From Streptomyces dysideae (lineage in GTDB: Bacteria; Actinomycetota; Actinomycetes; Streptomycetales; Streptomycetaceae): a DNA stretch of 64,000 nt. Made by a program: the position numbers and the translations under genes. Positions 16,189 to 25,400 of the stretch are shown here, in pieces. The stretch spans positions 27,771-91,770 of the forward strand of contig NZ_KQ949115.1 in the NCBI RefSeq assembly GCF_001514305.1, read 5' to 3'. Each line of letters starts with the position of its first letter. The first letter of the stretch is position 1. The notes under the pieces were generated by a model. The model had not been told where the DNA came from, searched no databases, and was given only the letters and a program-made list of their open reading frames with translations.

Positions 16189-19095
16189 TCAGAGCAACGC
16201 GTCCCGGTCCCCGTCGAGTTCGGCCGTGTCCAGGAACATCAGGTCCGGCATGCCGGCCGGCTGCTCCGGCCGGTCGTCCGGGCCGGGGGGTGACTGTTCG
16301 GTCCAGATGCACTTCCCCGTCAGTGTGTAGCGTGCGCCCCACCGTGCGGAGAGCGCCGTGATCAGCTGCAGGCCCCGGCCGCCCTCGTCGGTCTCCGTCG
16401 CGCGGCGGATGCGGGGCATCGTCTGGCTGCCGTCGAAGACCTCGCAGATCAACTCGGCGCTGTACAGCAGACGCAGCCGGATCGGGCCTCTGGCGTGGCG
16501 GACGACGTTGCCCACGAGCTCGCTGACCAGGAGCTCCGTGGTGGGGGTCAGGTCGTCGAGGTCCCAGGCGGCGAGCTGCTCGCGGACGTGCCGGCGGGCC
16601 TGGCCGGCCGCTTTCGGGTCGTCGGGCAGCGGCCAGGAGGCCATCCGGTCGGCGGGCAGGGAGTGCAGGCGCGCGACGAGGAACGCCGCGTCGTCGGCCG
16701 CCTGGTGTTCCGTGGGCAGCAGGCCGGCGGTCAGTGTGTCGCAGAGCCGCTCCAGTTCCGCCGCGGTCCCGACAGCGCCGCCCTTGTGCGCCGTGCTCAG
16801 CAGCTGGGCCAGCTTCGCCATGCCCTCGTCGATCTCCTGCTTCGCCGACTCGACCAGCCCGTCCGTGTACAGCACCAGCAGGCTGCCCTCGGGCACCTCC
16901 AGCTCGGCCGTCTCGAACGGCGGCTCCGCCGCGCCCAACGGCGGGTCCGCGTCCGGCTCCGGGAAGTGCACGGTGCCGTCGGGATGGACCAGGGCGGGCG
17001 GCGGGTGCCCGGCCCGGGCGATGGAACAGACCCGGGTGGTGGGGTCGTAGAGCGCGTACAGACAGGTGACGTACGACGCCTCACCCATGCCGCCGACGAG
17101 GTCGTTGAGGTGGCCCATGATCTCGTCTGGCGGCAGCTCCAGGTCGGCCAGAGTGTGCACGGCCGTGCGCAGCCGCCCCATGGTGGCCGCCTCCGGCAGA
17201 CCGTGCCCCATGACGTCGCCGACGACGAGCGCGACCTGCCCGCCGGAGAGCGGGATGATGTCGTACCAGTCGCCGCCCACGTCCGCGCCCTGACCGGCCG
17301 GGAGATAGCGCGCGGCGGCCGTGCACGCGGGCAGGTCGGGCAGCCGCTGGGGGAGCAGACTGCGCTGGAGTTCGCGGGACCGGGTGTGCTCGGCGTCGTA
17401 GAGGCGGGCCCGTTCCAGCGCCTGGGCGACGAGGGCGCTGATGGTGGTCAGCAGGGTGCGCTCCTCGTCGGTGAGGCGGCGCGGGCGGTCGAAGGAGACG
17501 GCACAGATCCCGAAGGTGTGCCCGGACGCGGTCAGCGGCAGGAACGCCCAGGACTGTTTGCCGACGTGGTCGGGCAGGTCGGCCCGGGCGGGATAGCGCG
17601 CGGCGAATTCCTGGGGGGAGGAGAAGAAGAGGGGGGTGCCGGAGAGGACCGCGTCCCAGAGCGGGTTGGGCGACAGCCGGTCGCGGCGTTCGAGGAGGTG
17701 GGGGAAGTCGTCGGGGTAGCCGACGGAGCCGACGTTGTGCAGCCGGTCGCCCTCGCGTACCTGCACCACCAGTCCGGTCGCCGCGAACGGCGGCAGTACC
17801 CGGCGTGCGACCGCGTCCACCACGTCCTGCGAGGTCGTCGCCTTGGCGAGCTCCGTGGTCAGCTCCGCGATCCGGGCCGCCCGCTCGGCCGCGGCCCGCT
17901 CACCCGCCTGACGCTCCTCCGCGAGGCGCCGCTTCTCGGTGACGTCGGTGAAGTAGATGGTGAGGCCGTCGGGGCCGGGGACCAGCCGCAGGTGGCAGAG
18001 GCGGCCGGTGTCCGGCAGCCGTATGTCGAAGCTCGCGGACTTTCCCTCGGCGGCGGCCGTCCGGCAGCGGCTCTCCAGGCCGGACACCTGCCGCGCGGCC
18101 GGCACCTCCCACAGCAGCCGCCCGAACAACTCCTCCTCGGAGAAGCCCAGCGTGCGTTCCGCCTCCAGGTTGGTGAAGGTGATCCGCCACCCGTCGTCCA
18201 CGGCGAGGAAGCCGTCGCTCATGTGCCGCAGGGCCCGGCTGAGCGCGTCCCGGGCGGAGCGGGACTCGTTGCTCTCCCAGCCCACGCCGACCATCCGGAG
18301 GGGTTCGCCCTGCTCGTCGTACGTGGCTCTGGCGCGGGCCTGCGTCCAGCCGTACGTGCCGTCCAGGCGCCGTACCCGGTACTCGGCCTCGAACACGGTG
18401 TGGTCGCGGATCGCCCGGTCCACCAGCGCCAGCGTCGGAGCCAGGTCGTCGGGGTGGACGCACCGCATCCAGTCCTCGACCCGGCCGGTGAAGTCGGCGG
18501 GCCGGGTGCCGTACAGCTCCAGCGCCGCCTCGTCCCAGATCAGGTCGCCGCTGCGGATGCCCCAGTCCCACGACCCGACCCGGACCTCCTTCAGGGCCTG
18601 CCGCAGCCGCTCACCGCTCAGCTCCGTCTGCGCGGGCCCCGACGGCGGCGGTGCCTGGGCCATGCGGTCCTCGGTCCAGGCGACGACGGCCCGCAGGAAG
18701 TCCCAGTGTTCCGGGGCCGGCTCGCCCCGCTCGTCCACCAGGACGGTCAGCGCGCCGATGCCGCGCTTCCCGTTGAACAGAGGGAGGGCGGCCAGTCCCG
18801 TACCGGGCCACGTCAGCCCGGGAGCGGGCAGCGGCACCCACACGCCACTGCTCTGCTGGAGGGCACGGGCCGGGGCCAGCGGCCCCTCCTGGTCGACGAT
18901 CTCCCAGGAACGGGTCAGGGCGGGCGGAAGGCCGACGGCGGACACCAGGCGCAGCGCGGACATGGGCCCCCGCAGGTGCATGGTTCCGCCGAGCGCGCCC
19001 AGCTCACCCACCGCATGCTGAAGCGCCAGCCGGAAGACCTCGCTCTCCGTGACTCCGGGGGCCACCGTGCTGAGCAGAGCGAGCCGTGCGTTCAT
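16189..19095 (-). CDS. Multi-sensor SpoIIE-type PP2C phosphatase with RsbW-like kinase domain
   Basis: 968 residues. Domain order: GAF-like (1-150), PAS (about 160-280, W-D-W-G start and V-H-P-D-D), second PAS (about 284-390), GAF (about 409-560), SpoIIE/PP2C phosphatase (about 590-800, with D-V-G-G-D-W-Y-D near 600 and G-D-V-M-G-H-G), and an HATPase_c anti-sigma-factor kinase domain (about 820-940, E-L-V-G-N-V-V-R-H-A and G-G-R-G-L-Q-L-I). Such proteins both dephosphorylate an anti-anti-sigma factor and bind or phosphorylate partners, linking small-molecule, redox or light signals to sigma-B-like factors. It is cytoplasmic; no transmembrane segment is seen. It is monocistronic, with no sigma factor next to it. 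Confidence 0.93.
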   Translation of the reverse strand: MNARLALLSTVAPGVTESEVFRLALQHAVGELGALGGTMHLRGPMSALRLVSAVGLPPALTRSWEIVDQEGPLAPARALQQSSGVWVPLPAPGLTWPGTGLAALPLFNGKRGIGALTVLVDERGEPAPEHWDFLRAVVAWTEDRMAQAPPPSGPAQTELSGERLRQALKEVRVGSWDWGIRSGDLIWDEAALELYGTRPADFTGRVEDWMRCVHPDDLAPTLALVDRAIRDHTVFEAEYRVRRLDGTYGWTQARARATYDEQGEPLRMVGVGWESNESRSARDALSRALRHMSDGFLAVDDGWRITFTNLEAERTLGFSEEELFGRLLWEVPAARQVSGLESRCRTAAAEGKSASFDIRLPDTGRLCHLRLVPGPDGLTIYFTDVTEKRRLAEERQAGERAAAERAARIAELTTELAKATTSQDVVDAVARRVLPPFAATGLVVQVREGDRLHNVGSVGYPDDFPHLLERRDRLSPNPLWDAVLSGTPLFFSSPQEFAARYPARADLPDHVGKQSWAFLPLTASGHTFGICAVSFDRPRRLTDEERTLLTTISALVAQALERARLYDAEHTRSRELQRSLLPQRLPDLPACTAAARYLPAGQGADVGGDWYDIIPLSGGQVALVVGDVMGHGLPEAATMGRLRTAVHTLADLELPPDEIMGHLNDLVGGMGEASYVTCLYALYDPTTRVCSIARAGHPPPALVHPDGTVHFPEPDADPPLGAAEPPFETAELEVPEGSLLVLYTDGLVESAKQEIDEGMAKLAQLLSTAHKGGAVGTAAELERLCDTLTAGLLPTEHQAADDAAFLVARLHSLPADRMASWPLPDDPKAAGQARRHVREQLAAWDLDDLTPTTELLVSELVGNVVRHARGPIRLRLLYSAELICEVFDGSQTMPRIRRATETDEGGRGLQLITALSARWGARYTLTGKCIWTEQSPPGPDDRPEQPAGMPDLMFLDTAELDGDRDALL

Positions 19096-19263
19096 GCAGG
19101 GAACCTATCGCTCCTGTTTTCGTGCGAAACCTGTTTCACCGATTCTCGCCGGCGGCTTCCCGCCACCCTCATGGTCAACACCCGGTAGAACGAGGCGAGT
19201 TGTTGAAATTTTACCGGTGTAGCGTGCCGTCGCACGGGCAGGTTCCGGATCATGAGGAGCGGC

Positions 19264-19659
19264 ATGGACATCGGTGTCTTCATCCCCATCGGCAACAACG
19301 GCTGGCTCATCTCGAAGAGTTCCCCGCAGTACCTGCCGACCTTCGAGCTGAACAAGGCCGTGGTGCAGAAGGCCGAGGAGCACGGACTCGACTTCGCCCT
19401 GTCGATCGAATCCGCCTCGGACACGACCGCCGACGACTCCTCGACGGCCCGAACCATCGTGCTGCCCGAGGGCGCCGTGAACTTCAACATGGGCACGCTC
19501 GTCGGCTCGTACGAGACCGTCGCGAGGATGCTCGACGAGATCGCCGGCGTCGACGGCACCAAGGGGATCATGCTGGTGTTCGACGACTTCCTGGAGGGCA
19601 TCGAGAACTTCGGCACACGCGTCCAGCCCCTGATGAGGTCCCGCTCGGGTAGTGCCTGA
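19264..19659 (+). pseudogene. RutA-like LLM flavin monooxygenase with large internal deletion
   Basis: The 131-residue frame begins exactly like RutA and related LLM-class flavin oxidoreductases (I-G-V-F-I-P-I-G-N-N-G-W-L-I-S ... P-T-F-E-L-N-K-A-V-V-Q-K-A-E) and, after F-A-L-S, jumps to their C-terminal end (V-N-F-N-M-G-T-L-V-G-S-Y ... F-D-D-F-L-E-G-I-E-N-F-G). Roughly 230 of ~365 residues, including most of the TIM barrel and FMN site, are missing without breaking the frame. The start ATG at 19264 has GAGGAG upstream. It might still be translated into a mini-protein but cannot be an active monooxygenase. It is divergent from the SpoIIE gene. Confidence 0.85.
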
Positions 19660-19785
19660 TCAGGACAGGAAGAGGCCCTTCAGTCTGCGCATGGCCTCGC
19701 TGTCGCCGGATGCCGACGCGGCACCGGTCTTGATCGTCCCGTTGTCGATCCGGGTGCGGAGAGTGGCGGAGCCGCGCAGTGTCAC
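19660..19785 (-). pseudogene. Short C-terminal fragment, possibly of an SCP2-like/alkylsulfatase protein
   Basis: A 41-codon frame from a GTG, convergent with the RutA-like remnant. It reads V-T-L-R-G-S-A-T ... I-D-N-G-T-I-K-T-G ... E-A-M-R-R-L-K-G-L-F and stops. The pattern 'basic-x-G-D-x-x-A-x-x-x-L-x-G-L-F' at a C-terminus recalls SCP2-like tails of alkylsulfatases, but the resemblance is weak. No domain start or Shine-Dalgarno was found. Treat as an unassigned remnant. Confidence 0.3.
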
Positions 19786-19837
19786 AGCCCCGCGCCCCTT
19801 TCAGTCGGGGTACCGCACCGGACTTCGGTAAGTCCGC

Positions 19838-20707
19838 TTAGAAGCGGCCGCTCCGCATCTGCGCGCCGGTGAACTCGTCGGCCGTCGCGACGGTGTTCCA
19901 CAGGTCGCGGCCCGCGTCCCGGGTGCCCATGTCGTGGTTGAAGCCGAACTGGAAGGTGTATGTACCGGGCTGGAGCGTGACCCCCGGCTTGAGTGCCACG
20001 TAGTACGCCAACTGCTCACTGTCCGTGGCGGACCGGACCTCCACCTGGTCGCCCAGGGAGCTCCACACGCCGGTGTCGGCCACGCCGCCGGTCTGGATGA
20101 CACGGACACTCAGCTTGAGCGAGGTGATCGGTACCGTGGACCGCACGGTGACGGTGTGAACGTCCCAGTACGGGTTGTCCTCCGCGTCGCGTGAACTCCA
20201 CGCGGACAGTGCGGGCTTCACCACCGTGGCCGAGCCTGGCTCTGAACGTGATACCCCGTTCTGCGGGGCTGCCTGCACGGACGTGTCGCCGCCCGCACGC
20301 GAGGCTCCACCCGTCGAGTCGGACCCGCTGTGCTTCCTCGCGGAGGCCGCCGGTCCACCCTCCGCGGGGCGAAGGGCCGACACGCGGTCGCCTTCCGGGC
20401 CGCTTCTGGCATCGGTGCTCGGCCGGCCGGACGGAGCATCCGACAGGGCGAGTGAAGAGGGCGGCGAGGCCTCCGGGGACGGCGAGAGCAGGGCCTCGCT
20501 CGCCTGGTCCGGTTCGACCGCTGGTGTCCGTGTGTCCGCCGCCCCGCCACCGTTCCACGCACCCTGGGCGAATGCCACCGAGGCCATGACCAACGAGGTC
20601 ACGGCACTGAGGCCGATCCACGCCAGACGGCCCGTCAGGAACTCGGGTATGGGAGCACGGGTCTCCTGGGAGGAGAGGTCCGCGGACTCGCCTTCTTGCT
20701 GGGACAT
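19838..20707 (-). CDS. Membrane-anchored hypothetical protein with extracellular beta domain
   Basis: 289 residues; family not recognised. Residues 1-25 are acidic and cytoplasmic, one transmembrane helix lies at about 27-48 (ending F-A-Q-G-A-W), then ~110 residues of Ser/Pro/Gly/Ala-rich linker, and from about 160 a compact domain rich in Tyr, Trp and alternating hydrophobic residues (N-P-Y-W-D-V-H-T-V-T-V, V-W-S-S-L-G-D, G-T-Y-T-F-Q-F-G-F-N-H) that looks like a beta-sandwich of carbohydrate-binding type. The ATG has GGAGG 6 nt upstream. Proteins of this plan are common in streptomycetes; the function is unknown. Confidence 0.75.
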   Translation of the reverse strand: MSQQEGESADLSSQETRAPIPEFLTGRLAWIGLSAVTSLVMASVAFAQGAWNGGGAADTRTPAVEPDQASEALLSPSPEASPPSSLALSDAPSGRPSTDARSGPEGDRVSALRPAEGGPAASARKHSGSDSTGGASRAGGDTSVQAAPQNGVSRSEPGSATVVKPALSAWSSRDAEDNPYWDVHTVTVRSTVPITSLKLSVRVIQTGGVADTGVWSSLGDQVEVRSATDSEQLAYYVALKPGVTLQPGTYTFQFGFNHDMGTRDAGRDLWNTVATADEFTGAQMRSGRF

Positions 20708-21560
20708 CGGTGGCCTCCGGCAGCAGATATCGGAGCAGGAATCGAACAGGGGAGTGCGTGCTGCGCCACCCTATGGCAGAACTGCGGTGCGACACCCGTC
20801 AGGTCCACCCGCCGCGAATCCGCACGGCGCTGGTCCCGATGCGAGGGCCTCAGGGCGGACGGCGCGGCCGAGCGTCGCAGGGGCGCTGGATGAGTCGATC
20901 AGGGTGGCATGCGCGATCGACGCACTGGAACCGGCGGACGCCGTGTTCGTCCGGGACGCCGTGATACCTCCCGGCGAAGCCATGTCCCCCTGCTGCTCCT
21001 TCGGTTGACATCTGGTCAACGGCGTCTTCGCCGAGGAGCTGCCAGTCGAACCCCTCACCGGGGGAGGACTGGCGCGCTGCCTCCTGTCCGCTTCCGCGTC
21101 GTATCCCATAAATTTCCGTTATCGGCGGCCGTCCCGGCCCGTCTCCGTGGTGTGTGCATCCTCACCCGCAAACCGGCTGCGCCCGCCGGAGCCCTGTCCG
21201 CGGTCGCCCTCGTGGCCGTTATTTTACGTTTTCTTGGTCGTAGCTAAAGGCATCCTTGAAAGATCCTTGGTGTGCAAGGAACTTGCAAAGGCAATAATTC
21301 ACAGCCAGCGAACGCCAGCAAGCCGGGGCCTCAGCCTGTCCCTTGACCTGACCATCAGAGACACACAACCTCCTGGCGTCCGCCGTGGACCGGCATCCAA
21401 GGGTTGGCCCATCGGGCCTGGACTCTCCCCCATCTCAGGATGATGCCGCGCCGAACGGAAGGGGAAAGCGCTTGCAACTCGACGGGCTGTCTCTCCGCGT
21501 CACGCATCGCTGTCGGCATATGACAGCGCTGGCGCGTGCACGTGCAACTCGCAGGAGACA
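20708..21560. other. Long intergenic region upstream of the LuxR-type regulator
   Basis: 850 bp in which I find no convincing gene; the open frames lack typical composition and starts. Between about 21,215 and 21,310 there is an AT-richer patch unusual for this genome, containing the inverted repeat TCCTTG-N5-CAAGGA (21264-21280), a likely promoter/operator zone. Another palindrome, AAGCGCTT, lies at 21466-21473, resembling the core of LacI-family operators. Confidence 0.45.
21508..21528 (+). promoter_or_regulatory. Inverted repeat upstream of the LuxR-type regulator
   Basis: CGCTGTC-N7-GACAGCG, a perfect 7-bp dyad with a 7-bp spacer, ends 32 bp before the ATG at 21561. Its position fits an operator or a 5'-UTR hairpin controlling the regulator. 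Motif-based only. Confidence 0.4.
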
Positions 21561-22187
21561 ATGGTGAACACGGTCCAGGTGAAGGTTTGCGCGTCGGATC
21601 CGCTAACGAGGTTCGGTCTGGTCAGCCACATACGGCAGAGCCCCGGCATGGCACTGGTTCCGCCCGTCAAGGAGCAGTCGGCCGACGTGATCGTGGCCAG
21701 CGTCGACGACGCGAACGAACAGGCGCTGGACACCCTTCGGGCGCTGGCGGACCCGCCCACCCGGCGCTTTCTCGTGATAGTGGACGGAGGCTGGTCCGTG
21801 GACCTGCACGCCGCCGTCGACCTGGGCGTACGCGGAGTCCTCTTCCGTAAGGAATTCAACTGGCGCAGGTTCCACGAAGCCGTCTACGCCATCAGCGAGG
21901 GCCAGGGCGCCTTCCCCACCGAACTGCAGGGCAGGCTGCTCGACCAGGTCGAGCGGACCGTCAAGGAAGTGCTTGCCCCCCGCGGGCTCACTGCCAGCGG
22001 TCTGACGATCCGTGAGATCGACATCCTGCGCCTGGTGGCCGAAGGAAGCGACCTGGAGGACATCGCCGCGAAACTGCAGTACTCGGAACGCACGGTGAAG
22101 AACGTCCTCTACGGACTCATGAAGCGACTGAACCTGCGCAACCGTGCGCACGCCGTTTCCTATGCGATACGGAGCGGTGTCATATGA
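21561..22187 (+). CDS. LuxR/NarL-type regulator with degenerate receiver domain
   Basis: 208 residues. The N-terminal ~120 residues have the length and strand-helix alternation of a receiver (C-A-S-D-P-L-T-R-F-G-L start, V-R-G-V-L-F-R-K near beta-5), but the acceptor Asp position reads I-V-A-S-V-D and the acidic pair is absent, so phosphorylation is doubtful. The C-terminal LuxR helix-turn-helix (about 142-205) is complete: L-T-I-R-E-I-D-I-L-R-L-V-A-E-G and T-V-K-N-V-L-Y-G-L-M. AGGAG lies 5-6 nt before the ATG. It faces the 3' end of the giant gene, and similar regulators often lie beside type VII substrate loci in streptomycetes, so it may control that locus; this is inference. Confidence 0.85.
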   Translation: MVNTVQVKVCASDPLTRFGLVSHIRQSPGMALVPPVKEQSADVIVASVDDANEQALDTLRALADPPTRRFLVIVDGGWSVDLHAAVDLGVRGVLFRKEFNWRRFHEAVYAISEGQGAFPTELQGRLLDQVERTVKEVLAPRGLTASGLTIREIDILRLVAEGSDLEDIAAKLQYSERTVKNVLYGLMKRLNLRNRAHAVSYAIRSGVI

Positions 22188-22455
22188 GGTAACCGGCACG
22201 CTCCGTGCATCCAGCTGCCGGGGCGACATGGAACCGCTGCGGCACTTCAAGAGAGGACAGCTCCCGGCCGACCAGGTAGTCGCCGTTCGGCAGGACAGCC
22301 AGTCCCTCACCGTCGAAGGTGTCCTTGTCGTAGGGGGTGCCGTCCGGCACGCGCAGCGTCGGGCTGCCGACGATGCGCGGGATGACGCGTACGGCTTCTC
22401 CAGGGCGGCACTCGCCGGTCCGGCGGCGAGCAGAGCCGCTGTTTCATATGAAGGC
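22180..22455 (-). pseudogene. Remnant of a secreted phytase-like esterase
   Basis: Directly downstream of the giant gene on the same strand, one frame reads T-F-D-G-E-G-L-A-V-L-P-N-G-D-Y-L-V and then V-P-Q-R-F-H-V-A-P, diagnostic of the 'esterase-like activity of phytase' family (PF13449). A different frame just upstream reads A-A-L-L-A-A-G-P-A-S-A, a signal-peptide end. So the 5' part is frameshifted, a loop between the two conserved blocks is missing, and the remaining ~300 residues of the enzyme are gone. Its end overlaps the 3' end of the LuxR-type regulator gene by 8 bp. Confidence 0.65.
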
Positions 22456-22457
22456 CG

Positions 22458-25400
22458 TCAGCTCCTCGGCTGGACCGGGAGCATGAAGTACAGGCCATCC
22501 GGGACATGGACGCGCAGCCGCCCGTGGTGGCCCGCGAGGACCAGGTCCACGTCCGCCTTGTAGTACCGGTAGGAGCGGGTGCTCTCCTTGTTTCGCTCCT
22601 CGGTCTCCGCGGCCTCACCTGACCGCTCTTCGGCGCGTTCCAGTCCGTAGCTGAAGGGCACTCTCTCCATGATCCTCGGACCGTGTTCGATTTCCCCGCC
22701 GCCCTCCGGGCCGATATCCACATACCAGCCGTGCACCCGTTGGGTTGTGTGGGCCGACGCCTCGTCCTCCTGCGTGTAGTGCCGGGCCTTGAACTTGATG
22801 CCGTCTTCGGAGTACACCGGTTCGGTCCGCCCCTCCTCGGAGTAGAGCGGGTCGATCCCGGTGACCTCCAGCCCGACGGTGATGGTGCGCCCGAACAGGC
22901 GCAGCTCGTACTCGTGCCGCAACAGCGTGGGCAGGTTGGCCCGGAGGAGGTTTTCGCCGGTGAAGTGCCCGTAGCGCAGGCCGTCGACGGTGGTGAAGTC
23001 CACCCCGGGCACCCGCCAGACGTCCGGGGCGCTCAGGTCGCGCGGCGGCGGGTACGGGACCGCGGTCAGCGCCGCCCACCGGTTCACGGCGGCCGCCGCC
23101 GGTAGGGCCCACGGATGCCCCTCCTCCCTCAGCCGTTCCAGTAGCTGCTGGTCCACCTGACGGTCCGTCGGCGGCGCCACGGCCGGCTCTCCGGCGGAGG
23201 GCTGTGGGCCGGACTCCCACACGGCCCGGGTGCCGTACGCGGGGGCGGGGCTGGGCAGCGGCGTGCTGTGTACGGCCAGATGGCTGGGAACGATCAGCCG
23301 TACCGTGCCGTGGACGGTGCCGTCTTCGGGGCGATCCGGTGCCGGGAACACCTTGACGGACGGGCCGGCGCGGTGCCACCACTCCGCCATGTCAGGCCCG
23401 TACCCGGCCAGGCCCGCCAGCCCCTTCGTGGCCGCCCGCACGCCACGCGTGGGCGCGCTCAGCACCTCGGGTGTCTCATACGTGATGCCCATCGCGATCC
23501 GGAACGTCAGCGGATGCGTGAACTCCTGCGAGCCTTCCCTGGTCTGGGCCCGGAAGATCTCCACTTCGCTCTGGGACCGTTCGGTGCCCGTCCCGGAGCC
23601 GCGGCTGTGGCCGGCGCCGAACTCCAGGCCCCCGTGCTTGCCGGTGCCGACTCTGGCACGCAGGGTGGCTCCCCCACTGACCCCGAAGGAGGTCGCGTCG
23701 CTCTGCCCGGTCACGCGGCTGGTCTGCCCCCGCAGCGTCAGACGTACGTCCGGGCGGCTGAGCTGGGAGGTCGCCTCGCCGATCTCGGCGGTGACCTTCG
23801 CCCACAGGTACCGTGTGCCGCCGAACGCCGACGGCATCGTCACCCACCGGCTGACGCCATCACCGGACAACAGCGCGAACTGGCTGAGCAACGCATCGGA
23901 GGAGAAGGATCTCTCCAGCTCCGCCAGCAGCAGGCCGGGCTGGTGCTCGTCCGGTCGGCCCGGCTCGGTGTGCAGCAGCCCCTGCCCGGTCAGCCACTGC
24001 TTCATACGGCCCAGGACCCCGTCGGCGTGCAGGACCTCCGGATGGCTCGCCGCCGGCAGCAGGGACGGATCCACGTACCGCTCCGGCGGATGCGGCGCGG
24101 CCGGGACCGCGTCCTCCGGCAGCGGCAGCCCGAGATCGAGGAGCCGCCGCTCGGGCACCAGGAGCTCCAGGCCGTCCCTCACCCGCACGTACCGGGTGTC
24201 GTGCGTCATGCCGCTGGGCGGGCCGGCCGGGTGCGAACCGGCTGGGAGGACGCTCCGCACGGCGTGCTGGACACTGCCGACCAGGCTGCCGTTCTTCCAC
24301 CGGTGCAGCGTCACCTCGAACACCGGATCCGCACGGTAGGTGTGCGTCGTACCGCCGTACGTGGTCCGGGAGATCCCGACCGGGCCCTCCTGACGGGAGT
24401 TCTCCTTGGACCAGTCCCACCGCACCCGGCCACGGACGGCGGCGGCGAGCTGCCCCTCCAAGCGGCGCCCCGATCCCTCGGTGCGCGAGGACCCTTCGGT
24501 GCGCGATGGTTCGCCAGAGGACTGCGAGGACTCCTCAGTGCGCGAGGGGCCGACAGTGAACCGCGGTCCGATCGCCCCCTGCAGGCCGACGTCGTAACTG
24601 CTCGCCCGGGAACGCTTGAACTGGGCCTGCCCCTGGCTGTACTGCTCGATCTCGACTTCCCGGCCCTCGCCGACGTGGGCCGTCTCATGGCGCGGCTCGA
24701 CGGCGGTCATCCGGATGCGCAGCGCCTGCTTCCACCCGTCCGGGCCCTGCGGCAACTGCACCAGCCGTCCCGTCTCGCTCGTCAGCTCCGCGAAATGCGC
24801 GGCCAGCTGGGTGGGTGAAGCGACGGCCTTGAGTTCGGTGGGCCAGTTCGCCCGGTCCTCGAGCCAGCTCTCGGGCAGACGGTTTGCCTGCTGGTACATC
24901 CGGGCGGCCTCGGCCGTCAGCTCCGGTACGGCGAGGAACGACGGGTACACCGCTTCCACGCCGTGCGTGCGGAAGTCGGCCTTCTCGGTCTCCGGCGCCT
25001 GCTCCGGGTAGGTGACCCTGTCCGCCTCCCGCATCTGCTGCTCGGTCACCGGCGTCTCGGGTACGTGCTGGTGCGGTACGACGACGCGGGCCACCACCTC
25101 GCCCGGCTTGTCGATCCACCACCGCTCGGCCTGATGGCCCGCAGGCCGTACCGACACCTCGTACACCACGTTGTACACATGCTCGTCGACCAGACCCGCC
25201 GTCTCGGTACGCCGGTACGACTTCGCTCCTCCGGCCATCGTGTGCTGGACACCGCGCCCGAAGCCGCCCGAGACGCCCACCGCGCCGATGTCGAGGCGCA
25301 GCCAGCGCTTGATGCGCACCTGGACGCGCAGGCCCGCGGAGAGGTGCGCGCCCCACCGCGTACCGCGGTGGCCGCTGACCGTGGAGTTCTGCTGGGCCCG

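Noticed and set aside
16495..19188. An 897-codon plus-strand open frame
   Set aside because: Antisense to the SpoIIE phosphatase gene, whose domains are clear on the minus strand.
20708..21560. Several open frames of 60-112 codons in the intergenic region
   Set aside because: They have poor starts, atypical composition and overlap one another; none shows a motif.
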